Shown in pieces: positions 33,612 to 44,331 of a stretch of 64,000 bases of DNA. The position numbers and the translations under genes are program-made. The notes under the pieces are model-generated. The model was given only the letters and a program-made list of their open reading frames with translations, was not told the origin of the DNA and did no database searches. Positions within the stretch are counted from its first letter, which is position 1. Each line of letters starts with the position of its first letter. The DNA lies in assembly GCA_029959085.1 (NCBI GenBank), contig JARWIR010000018.1:19219001-19283000 (forward strand), given 5' to 3'. This DNA is from Nemophila menziesii. Its lineage: Eukaryota; Streptophyta; Magnoliopsida; Boraginales; Hydrophyllaceae.

Positions 33612-36600
33612 TTAACCAAAGGATCGTGATACGCGTGTTATCGGTAGATACTCGGGGGTCCACCTGTGACGATCATTGATTTCCCAAACGGCTTTCCATC
33701 CTTTCATTGTTTTCTTTGTGCTAATCTCGTCAATGTAAAACACTTTTTTGGCTTGCGTTACTAAGATGTATGGTTCTGTCTCCCACCAAAAATTAGATGT
33801 GTTTATGAAGGTTACCACGTGCTCTTTCCTTACCTTTGATGTATTATACCACTTACAAGCGAATAACACAACAGAAAAACCATCATTGAATGTAACCTCT
33901 ACAATTTTCACTAATTCGCCGTAAAAAGGGGTCTCATTATACATGGCATATATTGTAATCTTGAGTCACTCTTTTTTCTCCTTTTGCCCTACTAACCCAT
34001 TTAGCACCATTACCAATACATGAATCGTATATATGGACCGGACCATAAGACATGCTCGCCAAGGACACTATCTCAGGTGTAGCTATTGGATCACCAGCCA
34101 CGCGCATGGCATGAATCTAGCAAATGTAAAAAGAGTTAAGTAATTGTCAAATAAGGAAAGTTTCCAAATAGGGAAAGTTTCCAAATAAGGAAAGTTTCCA
34201 ACTATGGAAAGTTTTCAACTAGGGAGAGTTTCAAAATAAGGAAAGATTCTAAATAGGGAAAGTTTCCAACAAGGGAAAGTTTCCAAATAGGGTAAGTTTC
34301 CAACTTTATATACATGTTACGTACCTTTTCCAAAAACCAAATCTTAAATGTTTGTCGCTGCATCTCCTCCACTGCTTTAGCCGTCCCCGATAGCGTGGAT
34401 TTGTGTTCTCTAAATTGTAAGAAAATAATAAAAATTAATGAGCAAATAAATTTTTAAACATAAATTACGTTTACTTACGTCATATATGTTTCGATCTCGT
34501 CGCATTTATTCAGAATGTATTAGGTGATTTGATCCTTCATTTTACGTGGTATATGACCAAACTCTTTTTTACCAACGGGATTAAACTGACTCTTTTAAAA
34601 ACGAATAACTCTTTCGATTTGGGCAATGGGTCGTTGTATCTACCCGGATCATTGAACTTTGTCTTTTCTTCTCGAAGATACCGTGATATGAATGTCAACG
34701 TCTCTTCAACAACATAACCCTCAGCGAGTGAACCCTCTGGCCTAGCAGGGTTTCGAATATACTCTTTCAACTTTTTCAAATACCTTTCAAATAGATACAT
34801 CCACCGCATTTGAACGGGACCCCCTAATAATGCTTTGTCGTATAAGTGTATCACCAAGTGGATCATTATATCAAAAAATGCGGGAGGTAAAATCAATTCT
34901 AGTTTGCACATCACTTCAACCACTCCCGTCTTACCAGATTCCAACTCTTTCCTATTCAAATTCTTGTTACAAACGACTCTAAACATGTTAGCCAACCCAA
35001 TGATAGCATCGCTAATTGATTTATCCTCTATAAGCCCGGGGAAACTAGCCACAAAAAGATATTGCATCATTACGTGACAGTCATGAGATTTCATTCCAAT
35101 AATCTTACCCGTATCGCTTTGTACATTACTCCTCAAACTAGACGCGTAACCATCGGGAAACTTTTGTGTCTTCAACCAGTCAAGAAATAATTTTCTCTTA
35201 TCAGTAGACAACGTATACTTTCCTCGCTTGAGTAACGATTTACCTCCTCTTGTTATCAACCACAATTCTTTCCTGATGCCCATATCTTTAAGATTCATAT
35301 TCGCCTTCACGTTATCTTTGTTGGGTTTCCAATCAAGTACTACAACTGCACAGAGCAAGCTATCGCAAACATTCTTCTCGCAATGCATAACATTGATGTA
35401 ATATTTTAACAGATTTTCCGACCAATAAGGTAAGCGCTAAAAATATTCTTCTTCTTCCAGTTAAACTCGTGAGGACCTGTTTTTTCCGTCACTTTGCCCC
35501 AAAAATCATTGTGTTTACCTGGAAACATAATGGGCAACCCATCTAGCTGTGTTTGAATATCTGCCGGACTATATTTCCTCGGGGGGGGCCTCATTTCTTC
35601 ACCGGGATACAAAGTTTTGTCTTTTCTAAGTCGATGTCTCTTAGATAACCATTGTCTATGATCAAAATATACTACACCTTTTTTCACCTTCAACGATGGA
35701 GTAGAATCCATGCATTCTGGACACGCTAAGTAACCTAGACCCTGCCAACCTGATGTGTATGACCTATGCGGGTAGTCATTAGTAGTGGACAAGAAACAAA
35801 CTTTCATCGTAAAATCTTCCTTCTTGTGGGCATCATACGTAAGGATCCCTTTATCCCACAACTTGTCCAACTCATCTATCATATGGCGGAGGTAGGCATC
35901 CATGTCCTTACCGGGTGAACGAGGACCCGGAATCAACAAACAAAGCTGAAATGTGGTTTTCTTCATGCATACCCATAGTGGCAAGTTGTATACAGTCAAT
36001 ATAACTGGCCACATGCTGTACGAGTTGTTATGCATAAAGAAAGGACAAAAACCATCGATACCGAGACCCAAATATACATTACGAGGTTCGCTAGCAAACT
36101 CAGGATGTAGCGCTACAAATCTCTTCCAACTATCACCATCAACCGGATGACGCAACACATCTGGATCCGTACTCTTTCAGTTATGGTGCCATATCATGTC
36201 TCTGGTTGTGTGTTTCGATGCGTATAGATGCTGCAACCTCGGGGTAATCGAAAAATAACGAAGCTTTTTATGGGGTACTTTCTTACCCTTTTTCGGATCC
36301 CATCTAGACTCACTTCATACTGGACACTTGTCAAGAAATTCATTCTCCTTGTAAAAATGGAATAACCATTCAAGCAAACATCAATAGTAGTGTAACCCAT
36401 ACCCATAATTTTCAACTTCTTGTTGCATACCTCGTAAGACCCAGGCAAATTGTGAGGTTTGGGCAAAACACGCCCAACCAATTCCAATAGATTGGTAAAA
36501 GATGTGTTAGACCACTTATTTTTTTACTTTTATGTGCCTAAGCTTTGCAATGAAAGTCAAGGAACTCATCACTGTAGATCCAAGATATAATTCGGTCTCC

Positions 36601-37006
36601 ATTTCCTCGAACATAACTTCAAAAATGCCACGACTTGGTTGATTTTCTTCTGTCATCACGGTATCACCCGAATGTCCACCAACATCGTAACTGGTTCTCA
36701 AATTGTCATACGCGTTTAACATTTCATTTTCTGTATTTGGCACGGCTTCTTCGGGAATGTCTAGTGTTTAACCGTTTTTGTCCAAACCTCATACGTGGAC
36801 ATAACCCCATTAGTTAAAAGGTGAGCCTGAACCGTTTGTGATGGATAACGACGATTATTCGAACAACGAGTACATAGGCAAAAAATATAGTCATTAAAAC
36901 TATCTTGTTTAGCGGCAAACTCGACAAAATCTGTTACACCATAAATATATTCTTCTGACAGAAGATCAGTGGCTTTGATCCAACTCTTATCTAGACCCGA
37001 AGACAT
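33612..37006 (-). pseudogene. CACTA TNP2-type transposase gene, decayed
   Basis: Pieces in order on the minus strand: the transposase-associated domain (37006-36761, MSSGLDKSWIKATDL, with Cys pairs FCLCTRC); the linker with AKLRHIKVKK (36743-36516); the catalytic region (36487-35406) with PRNVYLGLGIDGFCPF, PGPRSPGKDMD and LGYLACPECMDSTPS; a DUF4218 region (35388-34537) starting MHCEKNVCDSLLCAVV; and a DUF4216 exon (about 34115-33612) containing FYGELVKIVEVTF and ITQAKKVFY-like text. Stops and frameshifts separate at least five blocks. In the family this enzyme cuts both ends of the element. Introns are plausible between the last two regions, where a tandem array sits. Confidence 0.88.
34145..34305. 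repeat. tandem array, ~18-bp unit with GGAAAGTTTCC core
   Basis: About nine tandem copies of AAATAGGGAAAGTTTCCA-like units, each with the same palindromic core as the array at 31.7 kb. It lies between the DUF4218 and DUF4216 parts of the transposase gene, probably in an intron. Confidence 0.9.
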
Positions 37007-37616
37007 CTTTTAATAACAATTTGATTTAGCTAATCAACTACAAGCGTACAAAAATAAAATAAACAATATTTACAACCCAAATGATAAATAAATTAAAAAT
37101 TACAGCCCAAATGAATAAAATAATTAAAATTACAACACATTGAATGAATTAAAATTACAACACATTGAATGATATAAAATTACAAACTATTAAATAGAAA
37201 AACAATTTCATATAGGGTGATTTACTCATGAAGACCATAACCCACCAATTCTAGCCAAGAAGGTCCAATCTAAAAAAATGTCCAAGATGCCATTTTTCAA
37301 ATAAATAATTTCATAAAAGAATATTTACTTTCCATAATTGAAAAAAATGTATAATTAAAAAACATTCCAACATTATAAAATTCCAAAATCAAAACATTAC
37401 TATAATACAATATTTACTATTCTAAAAGTAATCTATTTCCTAATATTTTTTAGTTTATAATAGAGGATTGCTTAAAAAATAGAGAATTAAATCACTTTCT
37501 TGAATCGTCAAACCTGCATGTCTATAAAAACAAACAAAAAATTAATTAGAAATTAAAGGGTAAAAGCATGAATAAAACGTAGTGGGTTAACAACTGATAA
37601 TAACCGAGTGACACTA

Positions 37617-37815
37617 CAAAAACCATGGGGTGATAGTGCAAAACAGTGGGTTACATCACAAAAACAGTGAGTTACATCACAAAAACAGTGGGTCACATCC
37701 CAAAAACTGTGGGTTGACAGTGCAAAAACAGTAGGTGACGTCACAAAAATGGTGAGTTAACAGTGCAAAAATAGTAGGTTGTACGAAAACAACGAGGTGA
37801 TAGTATAAAAAAGTA
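37617..37815. repeat. tandem array, 21-22-bp unit
   Basis: About nine copies of GTGGGTTACATCACAAAAACA and variants, alternating ACATCAC and GACAGTGC forms. It lies upstream of the transposase start (37006, minus strand), so in the promoter or leader of that gene. Confidence 0.88.
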
Positions 37816-38649
37816 GGTCAAGTTGCTAAAACTCATCTCATTCACATTCGGATTATTATAACAAAAACGTTGAAAACAATGGAAAAAAAATCTAAAATTC
37901 ATCTTTTCAATGATAAAAATTAATTTCTTACCTTAATATGAGTTCTTCATTTGAATATTAAAAATTAAATTTTTACCTTAATATAGGTTCTTCGATTATC
38001 AATGGCGTAGCTAAACTGGGTTAATAATGGTAGAGAATGATTCGCGTGTGGTAATTGTGCAGGAGAAGCTCCATGGCCAAACTCAACCAATGATGATATA
38101 GAGTGGTTTTCAAGTGACGGCAGTTATCATGTGCATAGAGCGGCTTGGTGAGAAGATGATTGTGAAGAGATTCTTTTCTTTTTCAATGTATAGTAAAGCA
38201 TGAATTTTAGTCTTTATGTTTCATATTGTCAACCTTTACTTTTTCTTTTCTTTTCTGTATTTGATAAATTAATAACCTTAATAAATATAATATATATAAG
38301 GTAATGTTTATTTAATTTATTTTAATATAAAGGTAGAAACGGTATAACAAAAAATATATAGATTTTTTGAGGAGGTAAAAAAATTATGGACTTGTTAAAG
38401 AGTGGGTTTTATATATTTGAATTTAATAGGCTAATAACTCTTTCATATATAACTAATTAAACGAATATATATATATATATATATAAAAATAATAAACAAT
38501 TCCATGAATTAAAACATATCAATAAAAAATAAAATCATAAAACAAGTATTTATTAGCCTAATCACATCATATACAATGTGATCACATATTTATTAACAAT
38601 TATAATCATAATAATCAAAATATAAAAAATATGAATTTTATTGAAAATA

Positions 38650-39060
38650 CCTTGAATTGGATGTGAAGATTGAAGATTGACCATACCCCACCTTGAATGT
38701 GGACCCGTTAATGGTGTAACAATTATTTATTAACCTAATCAAACATCAAATAATGCAATTCACCATCAAATTCAACAAAATAAAAAATAAAAAAAATGTA
38801 TTTTTAGAAAAATTCCTTGAATTGGATGGGAAGATTGAAGATTGATCATACACCACCTTGAATGTGGACCCGTTAATGGAGTAACAATTATTTATTAACC
38901 TAATCAAACATCAAATTATGCAATTCACCATCAAATTCAACCAAAATAAAAATAAAAGAAAATTGAATTTTTGGAAAAAATATGTTGAATTGGATGAAGA
39001 GTATGTAGATTGATCTTGTCTAAACTCAAATATGGACCTAAGAATGGTGTTAGATGACTT
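38650..39060. repeat. tandem repeat, 165-bp unit, about 2.5 copies
   Basis: Unit 1 starts CCTTGAATTGGATGTGAAG at 38650, unit 2 at 38815 is nearly the same, and a third, diverged and truncated, starts near 38983. It is adjacent to the right subterminal repeats of the CACTA element. Confidence 0.9.
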
Positions 39061-39179
39061 AGAGAATCAAGTAGTAAAGATTTGAGAAAATAGGAGTTAG
39101 GTTTTTGAAAGAAAGTGGGAGAAAATATTAATAATAGGGTATTTTCTGTGTAAAAAAACTGCTTGCGTTTTATTTTCCT

Positions 39180-39490
39180 TATTAGCGACTCGCATTTTCA
39201 TCGCTAACTTTTCAAATTTTCGTCGCTAGTAATTAAACATAGCGACGACATTACTCGTCGCTAATTACAACCCACAATTAGCGACAACCTTTTTATTAAA
39301 AAATTAATCGAAAACAAATTAAATTATTAGCGGCGAAATTCGTATTCTCTAACGACAAAAACTCGTCGTCGCTAATAAGGATTGTTATTAGCGACGAAAT
39401 TTTAATTGATTAGCAACGAAATCGCGCGGTTGTCACTAACCTATGAAAACTAGCGACGAACGCGGGTCGTCGCTAACTTTGTCGTCCCTA
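39180..39490. repeat. CACTA right subterminal repeats
   Basis: Repeated TTAGCGACGA / TCGTCGCTAA motifs in both orientations, mirroring those at the left end. Confidence 0.85.
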
Positions 39491-39784
39491 AAAATCCGAA
39501 CTGTAGTAGTGTTAACATAACTTATTTATTTTTGAACCATGTTATTAACCTAATTAAGAGCTTAAACTATTTTATATTTCATAAATAATATTTATATTAC
39601 GATTAGAATATTAAAGAAAAGTTTTGATATGTCCACAAAAATAATAATTTATATTTCAAAAGGTTTGTCAACAAAAATGATGTACACCGTCCGAATCCAA
39701 AGTGGCACTATTAAGTGATTACACTTCGTTTTATTAAAGAAACAAACAAAACAAAAATGTTAAATGGCAAACAAAAAATATGAT

Positions 39785-40372
39785 AGAGTGACTTGAACCT
39801 AGCCAACAGAAACCGTCTATGCCAACTCAAGGTGGCTAACGGTCAGTTCCGGACCGGTTCCTAGCGGACCTGGACATTATCGGTCCGATCCGTCTTACCG
39901 GTCCCATGTTACCGGTTCCGGTCCGGTCCGTTACTAATATTCATGGAGGCGAGAACCGGACCAATAAGAGGACCGCCTAAACCGGATCCGGTTCCGGTCC
40001 GGTCCGGTTGTTAGCGGTTCTATGGTGGTTTTTTTTAATGGGCTTTGGGTTGGGTTTAATGGGTTAAGGGTGTTATGTTTAATTGGTGGGATGGGTTGGG
40101 ATGAAATGGTAAGGGGGTGGGCTAATGGGCTAAAACAAAGTGGGCTAAAAGCCTAAAGAACTAAATTAAACCAATGAAATATTAAAAAAAAAATTAACGG
40201 ACCAGTCCGGTCCGGTCCCCTTTATTTTTAAAAAAGTGAAGAACCGGTCTGGTAGCTTGTGGACCGGTCCGGTCCGGTTCCGTGCTTGCGTTGACTTTCG
40301 GTCCGGTCCGGTCCGTAGGACCGGTTGGACTGTACCGTTAGCCTGGTTGAATGCCAACCTTACCAACTAGGC
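39785..40372 (-). other. tRNA-like sequence (SINE head) split by a hAT element
   Basis: On the minus strand, TAGTTGGTAAGG at 40358-40369 fits a polymerase III A box, and GGTTCAAGTCA at 39789-39799 fits a B box. With the 524-bp hAT insert and one target copy removed, the boxes lie about 30-35 bp apart, as in tRNAs. It could be a tRNA-derived SINE or a tRNA pseudogene. No tail or target duplication was identified. Confidence 0.5.
39827..40350. mobile_element. non-autonomous hAT element, 524 bp, rich in GGTCCGG motifs
   Basis: It is flanked by the perfect 8-bp duplication ATGCCAAC (39819-39826 and 40351-40358). Ends TCAAGGTGGCTAACGGTCAG and, reversed, TCAACCAGGCTAACGGTACAG form imperfect inverted repeats. 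Both arms are packed with CCGGTCCGGTCC-type palindromes, and the centre is G/T-rich. No coding capacity. Confidence 0.88.
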
Positions 40373-40424
40373 AAGGACTATAGTTTATTGTGCTTGAGAA
40401 ATTATTACATCTATATGTAAAACT

Positions 40425-40428
<4 letters not shown>

Positions 40429-40454
<26 letters not shown>
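40429..40454. repeat. (AT)n microsatellite
   Basis: About 13 uninterrupted AT units. Confidence 0.95.
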
Positions 40455-40461
<7 letters not shown>

Positions 40462-40509
40462 TCTACATATTAGGGGTCCTCGATCCGCTCGGGACCTGAG
40501 CGCCCTGGT

Positions 40510-40745
40510 CGCCCATATATTAGGCCGGGACTGCTCAATGGCGAGGACAAAAACGTCCTCGCGGAAGAGAAATGCAATAAGGAGCATGATTTTAATTTTA
40601 ATTTTTTTATTTTCATCGAAAAAACAGTCATTTATAGACGAGAAGGACAGTCCTCATTGATGATCTTTCTTGCAAATGAGTGTATATTTAGCAAGGATAA
40701 AAACATTCTCGCTAAAGGCGTAGTCATGAATGACCAATGACCACG
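40510..40745. mobile_element. CACTA subterminal-repeat remnant
   Basis: Repeated hairpin-like phrases GCGAGGACAAAAACGTCCTC, GAGAAGGACAGTCCTC and GCAAGGATAAAAACATTCTC closely resemble the end of the CACTA fragment at 44.3 kb (GCGAGGACAAATGTCCTCGC). No terminus was found. Confidence 0.5.
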
Positions 40746-41258
40746 CGTGTATAGTAGGGTTTAGGATCATATATATAATGTTGCATCCATCTACTGAACG
40801 AGGACTTCTCTTGACCTTTCCGTAACCTAGCAACCAGGGACAAGTAAAAACCGTTGGACATTTATCCATGTCTTAATTAAGTCCAACACCTACAATCCTC
40901 TTCCAATAAGTGAGAAATTGAAGTAATAATGATAAACTAGCATGCACAAACAATAATTTGATTCGAATTACAGAATTGAAGTAACAATAGTGATAAATTG
41001 AAGTAACATGAGAAACATTGGATTTTATATATGTACTCTTTTAAAATGTTGGTTTCAAAACTAACATTACAGAATCAATAATTTAGATTCGAATAAGGCT
41101 TAATCCCAGTATCCTATAATGATTTGAGATTGTCCGAAACTACGAGAATAACTATAAACTTTTACTACTTTTAACAAATAGGATCTTTTTGCATATGGCT
41201 AAGTGCTAACTTTGTAATTGCTTGCATTTATGGGTCTATGATGGTACCTATGTGTTAT

Positions 41259-41714
41259 TTAACATACTTTTGGCACATCTTTGCCCTTTGTAATCCTTTT
41301 TCCAATGAAGAATTCTGGATCTTGGGAGTTCCAGTAGTCTACCATGGGACCTATGTATCTGCATGGGTTATCTTTAACATCTTTACCATATCCTTTCCAG
41401 AAATGTACGAAATGTTTACCCTCTTTTTTGATACCTTTTCCGGCTTTTTTCAAAGCTCTTTTCAATTTTTTCCAAAAACTTAGTTGGTCGTCAAATGATG
41501 GGCAATACGATTCTGTGCAAGGCGGCATGTCAGAGTAGTCGTCTGGGTCGATTTCTAATGAATTTTCATCATTAGAATATGAATCTAACACCTCATTCTT
41601 TTGTTCGGCTAATGCATTTGGTGTTGAAGACTCCACAACTGTCCTTGCGTCAGCTAATCCCCAAACCATGAGGGTCAACCAACAAAAGAGAATAATTTTG
41701 ATCGCCATTGTCAT
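41259..41714 (-). CDS. small secreted cationic peptide precursor, copy 1 (151 residues)
   Basis: Single exon. I chose the ATG at 41714 because it is the first ATG and aligns with the start of the paralogue. Residues 1-23 are a clear signal peptide (hydrophobic IILFCWLTLMVWGL, then ADA). An acidic stretch follows at 37-63 (DENSLEIDPDDYSD), then PPCTESYCPS with two Cys (66, 71). A strongly basic, probably amphipathic helix lies at 80-112 (FWKKLKRALKKAGKGIKKEG, ending WKGYGKD). Cys 118 (NPCRYI) and Cys 151, the last residue, follow. The layout of signal, acidic pro-part and cationic helix is that of many antimicrobial-peptide precursors. I do not recognise the family; function is inferred only. 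It differs from copy 2 by a longer, more charged C-terminal part. Confidence 0.85.
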   Translation of the reverse strand: MTMAIKIILFCWLTLMVWGLADARTVVESSTPNALAEQKNEVLDSYSNDENSLEIDPDDYSDMPPCTESYCPSFDDQLSFWKKLKRALKKAGKGIKKEGKHFVHFWKGYGKDVKDNPCRYIGPMVDYWNSQDPEFFIGKRITKGKDVPKVC

Positions 41715-41820
41715 TCTCAAGAAACAAATACCAACTGCTTCTTGTTATATGACCTGTGATTTATTAGTGCTCGGGGGGAGCTTTCAAACTTAACAATTAA
41801 TTCTCGTTACATATGCTGCT

Positions 41821-41827
41821 ATTTATA
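41821..41827 (-). promoter_or_regulatory. TATA box of peptide gene copy 1
   Basis: TATAAAT on the minus strand, 107-113 bp upstream of the ATG. The same box, with the same surrounding AGCAGC, stands at the same distance in copy 2. Confidence 0.75.
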
Positions 41828-41944
41828 ATGAAAAGAAACTGCTAATATAAGTGGATGACTTTTATTACCTCAAATGAATCACTCGTTACTCCTATTTTAA
41901 AGGCAAACTAAAGGTTAGTTATTGGAGGTTGAGAATGAACAATC

Positions 41945-42002
41945 ATTGAAACATAACGAACTAGAAGAAATTAATTGAAACATAACGAACTAGAAGAAAT
42001 TA
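41945..42002. repeat. 29-bp tandem duplication
   Basis: ATTGAAACATAACGAACTAG and the next nine bases occur twice in direct succession (41945-41973, 41974-42002) with no mismatch. Confidence 0.95.
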
Positions 42003-42084
42003 ACTAGTAAAAACTTAGATTAGCTTCCAATTATCAGCAATCTTCATTTTGTCAACATTTGAGGCAGTTCTAAGCTAGGTTACG

Positions 42085-42145
42085 TTTAAGGGGATTCGAA
42101 CCATGGACCTCCCCTTTAAGTGCTGATTCAACTAACCCAACTAGT
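42085..42145 (-). other. tRNA-like sequence, probable SINE head
   Basis: The minus strand has an A-box-like TAGTTGGGTTAGTTGA (42127-42142) and a perfect B box GGTTCGAATCC (42092-42102), about 25-30 bp apart. No complete tRNA fold is apparent, so a tRNA-derived SINE is more likely than a tRNA gene. Confidence 0.55.
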
Positions 42146-42189
42146 TTATTTCTTTCACTCTACGAGAAGTATATAATAAAGTAAACCAA

Positions 42190-43065
42190 TCACTGATAAC
42201 CGCCCCTTTTAAATTCACAATCCAGCGGCAGAATACTTTCGATCAAGTGTATGTGCCCAATTATAATAAAATTGGCACTAATCTCACACATCATTTCAGG
42301 CAATTTTTAAAAATTTCGCTAGAAAAAGAGTATTTTATGAAAAGATACTCTCTATCCCCATTACTACTTTTGCAAAATTCACATAAAAAACTTTAGTATA
42401 TCTCCATTCATGCATTCTAACCTTAGTAATAACTAATAATCTATCTAAGAAGCTAGTCAGGAACAAAAACTGCATCTTGGGATATTTGATAATTATAGTC
42501 CAATTAAATTGAGCTCAGAGGAATTGACTTTCAGTTTCAGAATTGTATTTTTACAAGATTTGTTATGTGTAGTCCACTGAATAACATCATTATACTCAAC
42601 TATAATAGGATTTGACTTCAGATGATATATATAGTATACCCTTCAAATTATGAACCAACATATATTTTGATCTATAAGTCTTTTATTTGCACTTCTTTAT
42701 GAATAACCTGACTCACAAATTTTTCCATTGATCCAAGTATACTACATAATATAAGTGTTTTTTCCATTTTTAATCTTATGCGTGATAAATTAACTAGTAT
42801 GAGTTCTTAGTTTGAGGATCTTTTGTCAAAACTATGTGGAATCTTGCTTATTTTTTCAAATTTCATATACAACTTTTCTAGATAAGATTAGTATGACCCC
42901 AAACACTCCACAAGCTATCAGTTTTATTATGCATTGTCAAAAACTCCCATGAGAAAAACTTTATTAAGCACTTCATATTATGGATATTGAGTCCTTCTTC
43001 AGTTTTACTTATTCGAAAAGATTTCTAATTATTTTGTCTACTCTTACTTTATATGCGAAGATTCT
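42190..43065 (-). mobile_element. LINE ORF2 fragment with zf-RVT region
   Basis: The minus strand gives, through shifted frames, ORF2 text downstream of the reverse transcriptase: IKNGKNT and WINGKICES, then NGDREYLFIKYSFSSEIFKN near 42330, a zf-RVT motif. The part from 42430 to 43065 is a diverged copy of 6410-7050; the part below 42430 has no counterpart there. Confidence 0.75.
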
Positions 43066-43198
43066 TCTTCCAAATAGGATTTAACGAGAAAAAAACAGGT
43101 GATGGAGCAGAGAATATGAACGATCGGATGTAAGTTTTTTACAAAACTTAAACTTTTTTAATATAAAATAATTTATTAATATTTTCTTTTCTTTTCAG

Positions 43199-43735
43199 GA
43201 GGCGTTGAGGGACATTCTGGAAACCCGAGTGCGGGAATCCCAGATTCGGAGTGGAGATTGTTCATCTACCCCCACCTTATCGGAGCAAGAGCAGGTTGAC
43301 GCTGTGTTGGAGGCGGCGAGTGTAGGATTAGGAAGCGGGACCTGCAACTGGATCCCGGGAGTTGGGCACCCGCTATCGCAGAGGACGTTGAGTTCGAATT
43401 CTTTCGATCTAGTCAGCGAAAAGATGTTGAGGGACTACCAGTGGATAGTGCGTTCGCTGGATGAGTTCCTTGTCTCTATTGGCAAGGAACCTATGCAAGT
43501 TAACGCCTCTCGATCATCTACCTCTACAGCGAGTACCCGCCCCTCTAGGGATGCGATCTAGGAGCAGATGACTACCATCATCTAGATGATTAATCGATGT
43601 AGGAGGGAACACGGACATGAGCAGTTTGACCCCCCATCTCCCCCTCGAGCCTCACTATCTGGTGCTAATCCTTCTCGACACACTACTTCGGCCGATCCCA
43701 CTTCTGATGACGATGAAGACATATTTATACCTTAG
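43199..43735 (+). pseudogene. 3' exon of a CACTA accessory gene, probable
   Basis: A GT-AG intron is likely at 43130-43198 (GTAAGT to TTTTCAG). The exon then reads EALRDILETRVRESQIRSGD, TPTLSEQEQVDAVLEAASV, a central part ending SRDAI and, after a TAG at 43559, further text ending in the acidic TSDDDEDIFIP before the stop at 43733-43735. A second in-frame TAG lies near 43583. Position just inside a CACTA end and the acidic tail suggest the second (TNPA-like/Transposase_24) gene, but I do not see a diagnostic motif. An in-frame stop at 43100 also breaks the preceding exon. Confidence 0.45.
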
Positions 43736-44042
43736 TTTTACGTGTTTTTATCTATCTTTTTATTTTATTAGACTTTATTCGACTTGTGTATTTTGACTAT
43801 GACTTTATTCGACGTTGACCGAGATGGTTCGGGTTTATATTACATTCTCGGTTTTCTATATATTTTCGGTTTTCTTTAGATTTAGGATATTATTTAATTA
43901 GTTTCCATTCTAAAACAAAAAAAAAACAAAAAAAAAGCCAAAAGAAAAAAGGCTTTAACGAGGAACTTTTCGTCGCAAAAGCTTTCCTTGTTAAAACACA
44001 GTCAACCTTTTACGAGAAACAATTTCGTCGCAAAAGAGAGGT

Positions 44043-44150
44043 CTTTTGCGACAACATGTTTTCGTCGCAAAAGACAAGGCTTTTGCGGCAACGTGTTTTC
44101 GTCGCAAAAGACAAGGCTTTTGCGACAACATGTTTTCGTCGCAAAAGAAA
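44043..44150. repeat. 37-bp tandem subterminal repeats
   Basis: Three successive units (44043, 44080, 44117) of CTTTTGCGACAACATGTTTT followed by CGTCGCAAAAGACAAGG. Each unit is an inverted repeat around ACATGT and can form a hairpin. Confidence 0.92.
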
Positions 44151-44331
44151 ATGACCTCACGCGAAGACTGCCAAATGTCGTCGCGACAAGATGCTTTTCG
44201 CGACGAATCTTTAGCGAGGACCCTTTCGCGAGAACATGTCTCCGCAAAAGGGTTTTCCTGTTTTTGGCGAGAACATTTTGATTCTTTCGCGAGGACAAAT
44301 GTCCTCGCGAAAGAGCCTACGTGTAGTAGTG

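Larger units (their letters stand above)
30796..39511 (-). mobile_element. CACTA (En/Spm) transposon, complete at both ends, 8,716 bp
   Basis: The left end is CACTACTACAGATCGG at 30796, and the right end is the inverted match ending CTGTAGTAGTG at 39511. Both ends are flanked by TTA (30793-30795 and 39512-39514), the 3-bp target duplication of this superfamily. Subterminal repeats built on AGCGACGA / TCGTCGCTA fill about 30820-31090 and 39180-39490. The genes are on the minus strand: a TNP2-like transposase (37006-33612) and the start of a second, Transposase_24-like gene (31518-31139). Both are decayed, so movement would need enzymes from another copy. Confidence 0.95.
40872..41930 (-). repeat. 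peptide-gene duplication unit, copy 1
   Basis: Similarity with 45247-46180 extends from the shared 3' phrase GTCCAACACC through the coding region to about 200 bp upstream of the TATA box (shared TGGATGACTTTTATTA and TCACTC). Divergence is clear in the 3' UTR. Confidence 0.8.
43066..44331 (+). mobile_element. CACTA element fragment, right end (second family)
   Basis: The right terminus is TACGTGTAGTAGTG at 44331, the mirror of CACTACTACACG. Subterminal motifs TTTTGCGACAA...TTCGTCGCAAAAG fill 43950-44330. A transposon-gene tail lies at 43199-43735. The left part of the element is missing; the boundary with the LINE fragment near 43065 is approximate. It is a different family from the 30.8-kb element, whose motif is AGCGACGA. 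Confidence 0.8.

Noticed and set aside
42085..42145. A functional tRNA gene
   Set aside because: A and B boxes fit, but no acceptor, anticodon or T-stem pairing can be completed; a SINE head is more likely.
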